Origin: Denitrobaculum tricleocarpae
GTDB lineage: Bacteria; Pseudomonadota; Alphaproteobacteria; Kiloniellales; Kiloniellaceae
Length of the DNA stretch: 64,000 bases
Assembly: GCF_007004665.1 (NCBI RefSeq)
Contig: NZ_ML660062.1
Location: forward strand, 1 to 64,000
Direction: 5' to 3'
Part shown: positions 8,649-17,590 of the stretch, in pieces
How positions within the stretch are numbered: the stretch's first letter is position 1
Layout of the letters: the number at the start of each line of letters is the position of its first letter
Position numbers and translations under genes: made by a program
The notes under the pieces: model-generated
Databases searched by the model: none
Told to the model about the DNA's origin: nothing
The model's input: the letters and a program-made list of their open reading frames with translations, nothing else

Positions 8649-9668
8649 TCAAGCGTTAGCGGCGTTCGGCCCCTCGGAGGTCGCGTCCTCGCCTTCCGCC
8701 GCGGGTGCGGCCTCAACCACGACCTTGCGAGGGCGTCCACGGCGCTTGGGAGCCGGGGCGGCTTCCGCAGCATCGGTCGGAGCGTCCGACGCGGGCGCAG
8801 TCTCGCCGGCGCTGTCTTCGGACGAGGCAGTGCTTTGCATTTCTTCGACGGGCCGCTTGCGTGGCCGGCCGCGGCGGCGCGGTGCGGGTGCCTCTTCAGC
8901 AGGACTGTCCAACGGTACAATCGCCGCCGGGATGCTGTCTTCAAGCGAAGGTGCCGACGCGTCCGGAGCCGGCGACGGCTCGTCCTGGCGTGAAGCCATT
9001 TGCCTCGGCGCAGCTTGATCCGGCCGTCCAGAGGAGTCAGACGACTCAGCGGATCTGGACCTGTTCCGGTCACCATAGCGGCCACCCCGGGACCTGCGTT
9101 GCCCCTCACGCCCGTCAAGCGGGAGCTCATTTTGTGAAGCACGCTCCGCCCCTGCCGCTCCGTTACTGGGCGCGATGTCCGGCTGCGGCTCGAGTCCCGG
9201 CACTTCGGCATCGTCCCGTGCGGGTCCACGGCTGCGACGATCCTGATGATTGCGTCCCGACCGGTCATGCCGCTCTTGACGATCCTGATGACTGCGCCCG
9301 GATTGATTGCCGTGCGGCAGAGCCTGATTGCCTTCGACATCGGCGGTTGGCTGCTGTGCCGTGCTCGACTGGGTGCCGTGCGCCCGCTGCGATCCGGGCG
9401 ATTCAGGGTCAGTGCTGTCGTTCACGATGCGATAGTAGTGCTCGGCATGCTGATAGTAGGCTTCCGCAGCAATCCTGTCGCTGGCCGAAGTCGCATCCCG
9501 CGCCAGCCCGATATACTTCTCGTAGACCTGACTCGCGTTGCCGCGAATTCGGCCATCGGGACCGTTGCTGTCATATGTACCAGAGCGACTCTGGCCACCA
9601 CCGTGCTGTTTGCGGTTGTTCGTACGACCGCGCGGTCGCCGACCGCCATTAGAATTTTGCTGTCTCAT
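8649..9668 (-). CDS. DUF4167 domain protein with C-terminal AT-hook-like motifs
   Basis: 339 residues. The first about 100 residues are the DUF4167 domain of alphaproteobacteria: an Arg/Gly/Asn-rich start (RRPRGRTNNRKQ), then the conserved DSNGPDGRIRGNASQVYEKY and a helix ending QHAEHYYRIVND. The rest is low complexity, rich in Asp, Arg, Ser, Pro and Ala. It ends with two AT-hook-like cores (RRGRPRK near 265 and 311). The position after prmC is conserved in alphaproteobacteria. The function is unknown; the basic start and hooks suggest nucleic-acid binding, which is inferred. It is separated from prmC by 172 bp and may have its own promoter. Confidence 0.85.
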   Translation of the reverse strand: MRQQNSNGGRRPRGRTNNRKQHGGGQSRSGTYDSNGPDGRIRGNASQVYEKYIGLARDATSASDRIAAEAYYQHAEHYYRIVNDSTDPESPGSQRAHGTQSSTAQQPTADVEGNQALPHGNQSGRSHQDRQERHDRSGRNHQDRRSRGPARDDAEVPGLEPQPDIAPSNGAAGAERASQNELPLDGREGQRRSRGGRYGDRNRSRSAESSDSSGRPDQAAPRQMASRQDEPSPAPDASAPSLEDSIPAAIVPLDSPAEEAPAPRRRGRPRKRPVEEMQSTASSEDSAGETAPASDAPTDAAEAAPAPKRRGRPRKVVVEAAPAAEGEDATSEGPNAANA

Positions 9669-9840
9669 CGTTCACTTACTTAAGAACGGAATAAATGCCG
9701 CTCGCATCACTGTCTTCGCTTCGAAAGCTCAGTCTAGCGAGATTGAACCACGCACACTTTTCAGGATCGTGGGGCGCCCTTAGGACGCGAGAGCAATTGC
9801 TCGGCGAATTCAAACTAGCGGTCCGACTCACCATTTCCAA

Positions 9841-10755
9841 CTACTTTTTTACCTTGACTGCAAAACAACAGCGCTCAACACCCGAAAGATCGCGTTTCCG
9901 CCAGGGAGAATTCAATCCGGCGGCCAGAAGCATCTCCTCGACGCTGTTTGCCTGCCCCCGCCCCACTTCAAGCGCCAGCAGCCCGTGTGCAGGAAGCAAG
10001 TCCGCGGCACCGGGGATGAGAATCCTATAATCACGCAAACCATCGACGCCGGCGATCAGGGCTGCGGGCGGGTCGTAATCCGACACTTCGGGTTCAAGGA
10101 GCGCCGCTTCACCCTCTGTGATATAGGGCGGGTTGCTCAAAACGATATCCCATGCGCCGGTCAGGCCCTTTGTCCAATCGTGGCAGGCAAAGTCGGCACG
10201 CCCCGAGAGCTCCAGATTGCCGGCATTGTCTCTTGCCACCGCCAAAGCTTCTTCGGAGATATCCACGCCGAGCCCGCAGGCCGCGGGCAGCTCTGAGAGA
10301 AGCGCCAGGAGCAAGCAACCCGTCCCGGTTCCCAAATCCAGTATTCTCAGCGGCTTGGACGTATCCTGGACCCATTCCAGAATTCCCTCAATGAGGGTCT
10401 CGCTGTCGGGACGCGGGTCAAGTGTATCGGGCGAAACTCTGAAGGGGAGACTCCAGAATTCCCGCACTCCGACGACGCGCGATACCGGCTCGCGTTTCGC
10501 TCGGCGGCCAATTGCAGCCTGAAAGCGGCTCAGTTCACTGCCGCTCAGGACTTGCTCGGGTTCTCGAAGCAACGCCGAGGCTCCTCCAGGCAGAATCGTC
10601 GAGAGCAAAAGGCGGGCATCCCGCCGTGCCCCCTCGATCCCGGCGGCGGTGAGCCGGGCCGTGGCCACCCGCAGAGCCGAAGCCGCGGTCACGTGCTTTG
10701 ACAGGTCCCAAGACGCCGTCAGAGGCTCCCCGGCTTCTTCAGTCCTGGAAATCAT
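9841..10755 (-). CDS. prmC: Release-factor glutamine N5-methyltransferase PrmC
   Basis: 304 residues. PrmC methylates the Gln of the GGQ motif of peptide-chain release factors, using S-adenosylmethionine, in the cytosol. An N-terminal helical domain precedes the SAM-binding motif [10 protein letters not shown] (near residue 140) and the catalytic NPPY motif (SNPPYIT near 206). Its ATG overlaps the prfA stop by four bases (ATGA). The enzyme is thus translated with its substrate, release factor 1. That coupling supports both identities. Confidence 0.95.
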   Translation of the reverse strand: MISRTEEAGEPLTASWDLSKHVTAASALRVATARLTAAGIEGARRDARLLLSTILPGGASALLREPEQVLSGSELSRFQAAIGRRAKREPVSRVVGVREFWSLPFRVSPDTLDPRPDSETLIEGILEWVQDTSKPLRILDLGTGTGCLLLALLSELPAACGLGVDISEEALAVARDNAGNLELSGRADFACHDWTKGLTGAWDIVLSNPPYITEGEAALLEPEVSDYDPPAALIAGVDGLRDYRILIPGAADLLPAHGLLALEVGRGQANSVEEMLLAAGLNSPWRKRDLSGVERCCFAVKVKK

Positions 10756-11828
10756 TGAATCTCCGCGAGTTTTGCCGCCTGGTCTTCGGCAATAAGAGGA
10801 GAGATCAGCTCGCCAAGCGCCTCACCGGTGATGACCTTGTCCAACTTGTAAAGCGTCAGATTGATCCGGTGATCCGTCACCCGTCCCTGCGGAAAGTTGT
10901 AAGTGCGAATCCGCTCGGACCGGTCGCCGCTGCCGACCTGACTGCGCCGGTTTTCCGCCAGTTCGTCCTCTTGCTGCTGACGCATGTGGTCGTAGAGGCG
11001 CGCCCGCAGGACCTTCATGGCCTTGGCTTTGTTCTTGTGCTGGGATTTTTCGTCCTGGCACTGAACCACCACGCCCGAGGGCAAATGGGTGATGCGAACA
11101 GCGGAGTCGGTGGTGTTCACATGCTGACCGCCGGCGCCCTGGGAACGATAGGTGTCAATGCGAAGGTCCTTCTCCTCCACATGCACATCGACATCTTCCG
11201 CTTCGGGCAAGACGGCGACTGTCGCCGCCGAAGTGTGAATCCGACCGCCCGACTCCGTGACGGGCACCCGTTGGACGCGATGCACGCCCGATTCGAACTT
11301 GAGTTCCGCGAAGACCCCGCGCCCGGCGATCGATGCGCTGGCCTCCTTGAGACCGCCGATACCGGTCTCGGACATGTCCAGAACTTCAAACCGCCAGCCA
11401 TGGGAGTCCGCGAACCGCTGGTACATGCGGAAGAGTTCGGCTGCAAAAAGCGCCGCCTCATCGCCGCCGGTCCCGGCCCGGACCTCCAGGATCGCATTGC
11501 GCTCGTCATCTCTGTCTTTAGGCAGCAGAAGGACCTGGACGTCATGTTGCAGTTTCGGAATCCGCTCCTTGAGCTCATAGAACTCCTGCTCAGCCAGCGC
11601 CTTCATCTCCGCGTCGGAGTCCGAATCCGTCATCATTTCGGCCAGATCGGCCAACTCAGTCTGCGCCTGCCGGAGTTCCGCAATCGCCTCGACCACCGGC
11701 GTTATCTCGGAAAACTCCTTCAGCATCGCCGTATAATCGCTGGAGCCGGGATCGTGATGGGTGGCCAAGACATCGCGCAGTTCATCATGGCGCGCCGAAA
11801 CGGCATCCAGTTTTTGGTCCAGGTTCAC
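10752..11828 (-). CDS. prfA: Peptide chain release factor 1
   Basis: 358 residues. RF1 reads UAA and UAG stop codons and triggers peptidyl-tRNA hydrolysis on the ribosome. The catalytic GAGGQHVN is near residues 231-238, the same position as in E. coli RF1. An N-terminal helical domain and the C-terminal RF1 region are complete. The start is taken as GTG 11828 because the GGAG in the end of hemA lies nine bases before it; a TTG two codons earlier is too close to that site. The gene begins immediately after the hemA stop and overlaps prmC. Confidence 0.96.
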   Translation of the reverse strand: MNLDQKLDAVSARHDELRDVLATHHDPGSSDYTAMLKEFSEITPVVEAIAELRQAQTELADLAEMMTDSDSDAEMKALAEQEFYELKERIPKLQHDVQVLLLPKDRDDERNAILEVRAGTGGDEAALFAAELFRMYQRFADSHGWRFEVLDMSETGIGGLKEASASIAGRGVFAELKFESGVHRVQRVPVTESGGRIHTSAATVAVLPEAEDVDVHVEEKDLRIDTYRSQGAGGQHVNTTDSAVRITHLPSGVVVQCQDEKSQHKNKAKAMKVLRARLYDHMRQQQEDELAENRRSQVGSGDRSERIRTYNFPQGRVTDHRINLTLYKLDKVITGEALGELISPLIAEDQAAKLAEIQ

Positions 11829-11834
11829 GCCCAA

Positions 11835-13226
11835 CTACTCCTTCACACTCTCGCCGCCGCATCCGGATGCATCCTTGGGATGGCCGGCAGCGTCTTCATC
11901 TTTTTTTATCTCACCCGGCACCAGGTCAGCACACTCGCCCAACCCGAAAAGGTGGCTCGCCGCCCTCACCAGGGCGTCATGGTCCGGACCTTGGGTAACC
12001 TCCGCCGCATTCTCACGCAACGCCTTCGAAGGCTCATGCAGCAGCCTGTTGATCAACAGGCGGGTCGCAGCATCGGCGTCCAGCTTTCCTTCGCTCAAAA
12101 CCTGGTCGCGCACGGCTTCGAAGTGACGCCGGAGCTGAGCGACACTGGGTGCAGCCGCCCGCTCCGCCCATTTGCGCTCGAAACGCAAAAGCTCTTCGCC
12201 CAGAATTTTCCAGGCCGCCATGGTCGCTGTCTCGCGCGAGACCTTACCGGCCAGCGCCAGACTCTCCAGATCGTCGAGATCGTAGACGTAAACGCCATCC
12301 ATCTCTCCGACCGCAGGCGCGACGTCACCAGGAACCGACGCATCAACCAGGAACATCGGCTTTTTCCGCCGTTTCCGGAGCGCCGCATCGATCATGGCCG
12401 GCTCCAGGCTGTAGCGCCCGCCGCCGGCAGCGGTGATCACGACATCCGCCGCCTCCAATGCCCGATCCAGCTCCTGCCAGGGGCGGGTATGGCACCCAAA
12501 GCGATGGGATGCAATCTCGGCGCGCCGGTCCGAACTGTGCAGCACCGTCAGTTCCGACAAACCGGCAGCCTGAAATTCAATGGCCAGCAGCTCACCCATC
12601 TCGCCGAGCCCCACCAGCAGTCCCGCGCAGCGCGAGAGGTCACCATGCAGGTCGCGGGCGGTCTGGAGCGCCGACGCAATGAGAGACACAGGCTGCTGCG
12701 CGACAGGTGTCTCGCTGCGGACCCGCTTGGCGGTTCCGAAGGCTGCCTGCATCACCGCCTCGAGCAAGGGGCCCGACATATTCTGCTCGAGGGCTTGCCG
12801 ATGGCTGGCCTTGACCTGACCGAGGATCTGCGGTTCGCCGATCACCTGACTGTCAAGCGACGAGGTCACCGCAAAGACATGACGTAAAGCCGCCCGTCCC
12901 CGGTGAAAGTAGCCTTCTTCATCCAAGACCCGCGGATCCTCACCGATCCGGCGCGCCATGACCAGGCGCAGGCGGGCTTCTATTCCCTGAAGCGGCGCCT
13001 GCGCGCTTGAGGCCTCATCGGCGTCCTGCACCGCAAGGATATCGAGCCGCTCGCAGGTCGAGATCACAAGGGCTTGCGAAACACCGGCCTCGCTCAACTC
13101 CTTCAGGATTTGCGATTGATCGGCCTCTTCAGCGAAAAGACGGTCGCGCAGCGTCATGGACGCTGTCCGCTGGCTTACGCCAATCACGACAAGACGGTCG
13201 GAAGAACTTTGGTCCGGGCCGACCAC
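11835..13226 (-). CDS. hemA: Glutamyl-tRNA reductase (C5 haem pathway)
   Basis: 463 residues. GluTR reduces glutamyl-tRNA(Glu) to glutamate-1-semialdehyde, the first step of 5-aminolevulinate synthesis by the C5 route. Visible: the catalytic Cys in STCER near residue 57 (the usual motif is STCNR); GEPQILGQ; an NADPH-binding Rossmann region (LLVGLGEMGELLA); and a C-terminal dimerisation helix region. The tail has an extra Lys/Asp/Gly-rich end. The start is GTG 13226 with only a weak ribosome site, so the exact N-terminus is open. The order hemA-prfA-prmC is the one of E. coli. Most alphaproteobacteria instead carry an ALA synthase, also named hemA. Confidence 0.93.
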   Translation of the reverse strand: MVGPDQSSSDRLVVIGVSQRTASMTLRDRLFAEEADQSQILKELSEAGVSQALVISTCERLDILAVQDADEASSAQAPLQGIEARLRLVMARRIGEDPRVLDEEGYFHRGRAALRHVFAVTSSLDSQVIGEPQILGQVKASHRQALEQNMSGPLLEAVMQAAFGTAKRVRSETPVAQQPVSLIASALQTARDLHGDLSRCAGLLVGLGEMGELLAIEFQAAGLSELTVLHSSDRRAEIASHRFGCHTRPWQELDRALEAADVVITAAGGGRYSLEPAMIDAALRKRRKKPMFLVDASVPGDVAPAVGEMDGVYVYDLDDLESLALAGKVSRETATMAAWKILGEELLRFERKWAERAAAPSVAQLRRHFEAVRDQVLSEGKLDADAATRLLINRLLHEPSKALRENAAEVTQGPDHDALVRAASHLFGLGECADLVPGEIKKDEDAAGHPKDASGCGGESVKE

Positions 13227-13236
13227 AATCGGTCCG

Positions 13237-14481
13237 CTATCGGAAGCGGACGAGGTACTCTACAACCGCGTCAAGGGATACGAGCTCTTGTTCGCCCGTG
13301 TCCAGATCCCGGATTGTAGCGGATTGCTTCGCCAATTCGTCCTCACCCAACAGCACGGCGGCGCGGGCACCCAGTTTGTTCGCCCGCTTCATCCGCTTGC
13401 CGACATTACCACTGAATCCAAGCTCAATGCCATATCCTGCGTGCCGAAGCTTGTGCGCAAGCGGCTGGGCCACAGCTTCCGAGGCCTGGCCGACCGGAAT
13501 GACGGCGATCGGCCTCGGGGCCGGGATTTCCTTGTCCATCAGCATGGAAAGCCGCTCGATCCCCGCCGCCCATCCGACACCCGTTGTCGCGGGACCGCCC
13601 ATGGTCTCGACCAAACCGTCATAACGGCCACCGGCCAGAACCGCGCTCTGCGCGCCCAGCATATCGGTCGTAAACTCAAAGGCAGTGTGGCAGTAGTAAT
13701 CCAGGCCGCGGACCAGGCGCGGATTCAGATTATAAGCGATCCCCAGGGCTTCCAGGCCTTCCTTGACGGTCGCAAAGAACTCCCCGCTCTCGGCATTCAG
13801 GTAATCGCCAAAGACCGGGGCCCCGGCAACAATCTTACGGTCGCCCTCGTTCTTGGAGTCGAGGATCCGCAGAGGATTGCGTTCAAGCCGGTCCCGGCTG
13901 TCGCCTGACAGGTCATCTCTGTGATCCGAAAAGTACTCCACCAGGGCCGCGCGGTAGGCGGTCCGGCTGTCGCTGTCACCCAGAGTGTTGAGTTCCAACG
14001 ACGTATTTTCGTAGACGCCGAGCCCGGTCAGGATATGTGCTCCCAGGGCGATCAGTTCGATATCGCCCTGGGCTTTCGGAACCCCGAGCAACTCAGCCCC
14101 GAACTGGTGAAACTGACGCTGTCGGCCCTTCTGGGGGCGTTCATGCCGGAACATGGGGCCGGCGTAGAAGAATTTCAGGGGAAGTTGCTGGCTCAGGCCC
14201 CCGGACATCAGGGCTCGCGCGACCCCGGCCGTATTCTCTGGCCGCAGGGTGATTTGCTCCCCTTCCTTCATGGAGAAGGTATACATTTCCTTGGTGACGA
14301 TGTCCGAGGTGTCGCCAAGCGTGCGCTTGAAGACCTCGGTAAACTCGAAGATCGGCGTGGCCATCTCCAGGTACCCATAGCGTTCGGCGATCTCGCGCGC
14401 CGTCTCGATCACGGCCCGTTGGCGCCGCATCTCCTCAGGCAGTATATCGCGCGTGCCGCGAACAGGTTGCAGGGCTGACAC
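13237..14481 (-). CDS. hisS: Histidyl-tRNA synthetase
   Basis: 414 residues, a class II aminoacyl-tRNA synthetase that charges tRNA(His). The N-terminus PVRGTRDILPEEM, the motif 2 region (FRHERPQKGRQRQFHQFG), the His-specific LVRGLDYYCHTAFEF and GGRYDGL, and a C-terminal anticodon-binding domain are all present. Downstream, hemA starts 10 bp after the stop, so the two are probably co-transcribed. ispG lies 70 bp upstream on the same strand. The ispG-hisS order is common in alphaproteobacteria. Confidence 0.96.
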   Translation of the reverse strand: MSALQPVRGTRDILPEEMRRQRAVIETAREIAERYGYLEMATPIFEFTEVFKRTLGDTSDIVTKEMYTFSMKEGEQITLRPENTAGVARALMSGGLSQQLPLKFFYAGPMFRHERPQKGRQRQFHQFGAELLGVPKAQGDIELIALGAHILTGLGVYENTSLELNTLGDSDSRTAYRAALVEYFSDHRDDLSGDSRDRLERNPLRILDSKNEGDRKIVAGAPVFGDYLNAESGEFFATVKEGLEALGIAYNLNPRLVRGLDYYCHTAFEFTTDMLGAQSAVLAGGRYDGLVETMGGPATTGVGWAAGIERLSMLMDKEIPAPRPIAVIPVGQASEAVAQPLAHKLRHAGYGIELGFSGNVGKRMKRANKLGARAAVLLGEDELAKQSATIRDLDTGEQELVSLDAVVEYLVRFR

Positions 14482-14551
14482 TTTAACTTCTCCGGAATTC
14501 TCTGAATTGCATGTATCTTCTGGGCGGTCGCTTTTTTAGACAAACCGCACG

Positions 14552-15685
14552 CTATTCGGCAGCGGCGTTCCGTTCGGCCTCGGCAGTCGTCTCCGCCTCG
14601 ATCTGGGCCGCCTTGGCCTCGACCAGTTCAACCAGATGGTCGACGATATCCTGATTTTTCAGCCGATGGTCCGGCAGGCCCGCGATGTAGACCTGATGGG
14701 TGTCGTTGCCGCCGCCGGTAAAGCCGATATCCGTTTCCCGCGCCTCTCCGGGACCATTGACCACACAGCCGATCACGGACACCGTCATCGGCGTCGTGAT
14801 GTGGGCCAGGCGCTTTTCCAGAACCTCGACCGTTTTAATCACGTCGAACTGCTGCCGGGCACAGGACGGGCAGGAAATCACATTGACGCCTCTGTGCCGC
14901 AGGTTGAGGGATTTCAGGATATCGAACCCGACCTTAACCTCTTCAACGGGATCCGCGGAAAGCGAGACCCGAACCGTATCTCCGATACCCGCCCAGAGCA
15001 GAGCGCCCAGGCCGATCGAGGATTTGATGGTCCCGATGCGCAGTCCGCCGGCCTCCGTCACACCGATATGAAGCGGATAGTCGCAAGCATCGGCCAGCCC
15101 CTGATAAGCGGCGACGGCCAGGAAGACATCCGAGGCCTTGCAGGAGATCTTGAACTCGAAAAAGTCGTTATCTTCAAGAATACGGATGTGATTGAGGGCC
15201 GATTCGACCATCGCCTCGGGGCAGGGTTCGCCATGCTTTTCCAGCAGTTCGCGCTCCAGAGAGCCGGCGTTGACCCCGATCCGCATGGAGCAACCGTGGT
15301 CCTTCGCAGCCTTCACCACCTCCCGGACCCGCTCGCTGCTGCCGATGTTGCCCGGATTGATCCGAAGGCAGGCAGCGCCGGCCTCGGCGGCTTCGATGGC
15401 GCGTTTGTAGTGGAAATGGATATCGGCGACGATCGGAACCGAGACCTGCGGAATGATTTTGCCAAGCGCCTCGGTCGACTCCTCATCCGGGCAGGAAATC
15501 CGGACGATATCCGCACCTGCCGCCTCCATCTCCCGAACCTGCGCAACCGTCGCCGCAACATCGGTCGTCAGGGTATTGGTCATGGACTGCACCGTGATAG
15601 GCGCGTCCCCGCCCACCTTGACATCGCCAACAGAGATCTGACGTGACTTGCGGCGGTAGATATCGCGATAGGGCCGAACACTCAT
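14552..15685 (-). CDS. ispG: 4-hydroxy-3-methylbut-2-enyl-diphosphate synthase (flavodoxin)
   Basis: 377 residues. IspG converts MEcPP to HMBPP in the MEP isoprenoid pathway, using a [4Fe-4S] cluster. The TIM-barrel domain begins with [14 protein letters not shown]. The cluster cysteines are seen in [11 protein letters not shown] (near 270) and GCVVNGPGE (near 308). Length and both motifs fit an intact enzyme. It sits between a rodZ-like gene and hisS, the usual order. Confidence 0.96.
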   Translation of the reverse strand: MSVRPYRDIYRRKSRQISVGDVKVGGDAPITVQSMTNTLTTDVAATVAQVREMEAAGADIVRISCPDEESTEALGKIIPQVSVPIVADIHFHYKRAIEAAEAGAACLRINPGNIGSSERVREVVKAAKDHGCSMRIGVNAGSLERELLEKHGEPCPEAMVESALNHIRILEDNDFFEFKISCKASDVFLAVAAYQGLADACDYPLHIGVTEAGGLRIGTIKSSIGLGALLWAGIGDTVRVSLSADPVEEVKVGFDILKSLNLRHRGVNVISCPSCARQQFDVIKTVEVLEKRLAHITTPMTVSVIGCVVNGPGEARETDIGFTGGGNDTHQVYIAGLPDHRLKNQDIVDHLVELVEAKAAQIEAETTAEAERNAAAE

Positions 15686-15954
15686 GATTTCGCTCTTATG
15701 CCTGGTCCTGAAGTCTGACCGTTTCCCTCAAGAGCAAACCCGCTGACCTCTGCGGATGCTCACGGCAACAGGCGCAGGCCCCGGACGTCTGACCGCCCAA
15801 AGCCTCCGGCCTGTCGATGACCGTCTCAACTCTTGGCGTACAAAAACCTGCCACATGGCCTGCGGCTGTTTTCAAGGCGGAAAATGCGCTCTTTGCACCC
15901 AAACTTCAAGGGCGCAGGGAGCGCGGCACAAGATCGCTTGTTGAATAGCGGGTG
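15686..15954. other. Spacer between the rodZ-like gene and ispG
   Basis: 269 bp. It has short open frames on both strands without ribosome-binding sites or family features. No convincing promoter or terminator was recognised. ispG may have its own promoter here. Confidence 0.4.
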
Positions 15955-17277
15955 CTACTGCTGCGTGGCGCCGGCCAGGAGAACCTGGGGATCAAGCGCG
16001 AGATCCCGTCGGACCGAGCCTACGGGTCCCAATGGGGCCATCAGCGTGCCGTCGACAAGAACCTCGATGCCACCGGCATTTCCGGTCAAAAGGGTCAGCC
16101 CCTCCTCGTTCGGAACCCGGTAGACGTCACCTTCCCGCAGAACCCGGGTGAGCAGCAGTTCGTCGGAACGATCCCTGACCTGGACCCAGGCATCTTGCGT
16201 CGCACGTAGGATAATGCGCGCATCGGCATTGTCCTCGCCGTAAACCTGCGGCTGCGTTGCATCGGGAACCGACACGGTCTGGGTCGGAATGGGTGCAGCG
16301 GGCGCCGCGGGAATCTCGGTCTCGCTCGAGCTCAGGCTTGTGACCGTTTCAGACGAAATGACCGTCGTACCAGTCTGCGGCACCGTGCTCCCAGCCGCGG
16401 TAGCCGGCTGACTTTGGGCCTGGGTCTGGGCGGGGGCCTGGGCCTGGGTCTGGGCGGGGGCCGCAGGCACAGCGGCGATGCTCGCCGTGGTTTGCGTACT
16501 GGAGGGTTCGGAAGTGGTCGCCGCAGGCGCAGGCGTGGCCGCCGGCGCGGCGGTCTGGCTGGTCTGAGATGGCTCGGGGCTCGGTGCGGGTGCCGAAGGC
16601 TGTGCCGTGGCAACCGCCGCGACGGCGCTCTCCGCAGCAGCCGGAGCGCCGCCCGTCCCGGATTCGGCTGCGCTTTCCCCCGACGCGTTCTCCTCGGATT
16701 TGTTCTCCGCCACCGGGGCCTCGGCAGGCGTGTTCTCGACAGTGGCTATGGCGCTTTCGGGCTCTGCAGACTCATCCTGAAACAGAGCCTGCAAGCGATC
16801 CGGCAGGGCGGGGATGAAGTCCACCAACCTTGAGTCGCGGCTGGAAAGCCCGTACCAGCCGCCATAGGCCAGCGCGCCCATGATCAGCGCGACCAGCAGG
16901 ATCGCGCCGCCGGGCACCTTGCCCTCAGGGACTGGAGACGGAAACACCAGCTGTGTTTGATCGTCGAGGCCATCGACGTCCTCTCGGAATCTCTGGACAA
17001 TTTCTTCTTCGTCGAGATCGAGATATTCGGCATAAGTCTTAATGAAACCAAGCGCGTACGTCGATCCGGGCAGGGCATCGTAACGGCCCTGCTCAATCGC
17101 CTCGAGGTAGACATAGCGGATGCGCAATGCCTGGGCGACCGTCTTGAGGTCCTGGCCCGTTTGCTTGCGGTGACGTCGAAGGAGCGAAGAAACCGGTTCA
17201 GGGGCGGCAAGGCTCGTCTCGCCGGCGTTCAGAATGGGTTCTTGATTGTCTTTTTTAGGCTTCACAACAGGATTCAC
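15955..17277 (-). CDS. rodZ: RodZ-like protein: Xre HTH, one membrane helix, DUF4115
   Basis: 440 residues. Cytoplasmic helix-turn-helix domain near 28-95 (LLRRHRKQTGQDLKTVAQAL), one transmembrane helix near 125-147, a long Ala/Pro/Gln/Thr/Ser-rich periplasmic linker, and a C-terminal DUF4115 beta domain (WVQVRDRSDELLLTR). This is the architecture of RodZ, which links MreB filaments to the elongasome and sets rod shape. The linker includes tandem QAQAPAQTQ-type repeats visible in the DNA (about 16420-16460). The position just upstream of ispG is conserved. Identity as true RodZ is likely but not proven. Confidence 0.85.
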   Translation of the reverse strand: MNPVVKPKKDNQEPILNAGETSLAAPEPVSSLLRRHRKQTGQDLKTVAQALRIRYVYLEAIEQGRYDALPGSTYALGFIKTYAEYLDLDEEEIVQRFREDVDGLDDQTQLVFPSPVPEGKVPGGAILLVALIMGALAYGGWYGLSSRDSRLVDFIPALPDRLQALFQDESAEPESAIATVENTPAEAPVAENKSEENASGESAAESGTGGAPAAAESAVAAVATAQPSAPAPSPEPSQTSQTAAPAATPAPAATTSEPSSTQTTASIAAVPAAPAQTQAQAPAQTQAQSQPATAAGSTVPQTGTTVISSETVTSLSSSETEIPAAPAAPIPTQTVSVPDATQPQVYGEDNADARIILRATQDAWVQVRDRSDELLLTRVLREGDVYRVPNEEGLTLLTGNAGGIEVLVDGTLMAPLGPVGSVRRDLALDPQVLLAGATQQ

Positions 17278-17590
17278 GCCATGATGTTAGTGACATGGAA
17301 AAGCTAAGCATCACAGAAAACTAAATCATCTTGGTTAACAATGGGTTTTTATTTTCAGTGTCAAAACCTCTGATGCAGTTTTCGGAAATTTGTGCGGATG
17401 TCCCATTTGAGCCGCGTTTATCCGTCTTTGTGTCCGGAATTTACCACAAAACCTGCCGCAAAACGCGAAAATTTGCAAAGCGGGCACTCAAGGGCCTGCG
17501 CTCGGGACAGGTCTGGATCGAGAAGTCGTCACCTTGGCATTTGTTGAGGCCGTGTTGCATGGCTTCTTGAGGTGGAGATCGATCTCCTGC
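17278..17590. other. Intergenic stretch between ptsP and the rodZ-like gene
   Basis: 313 bp. It contains the candidate rodZ promoter (17335-17364) and, next to the ptsP stop, a perfect 14-bp palindrome ggagatcgatctcc (17574-17587). The palindrome has no T tract, so it may be a weak ptsP terminator or a protein site. A 79-codon open frame on the plus strand has no family features and is not called. Confidence 0.4.
17335..17364 (-). promoter_or_regulatory. Candidate promoter of the rodZ-ispG-hisS cluster
   Basis: Minus strand TTGACA (17359-17364), 18-bp A-rich spacer, TGTTAA (17335-17340), about 58 bp before the rodZ start. The -35 is perfect; the -10 matches only partly. Confidence 0.4.

Noticed and set aside
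10698-12887. A 729-codon plus-strand open frame opposite prfA and hemA
   Set aside because: Same reason: it spans two well-defined minus-strand genes and shows no domain features of its own.
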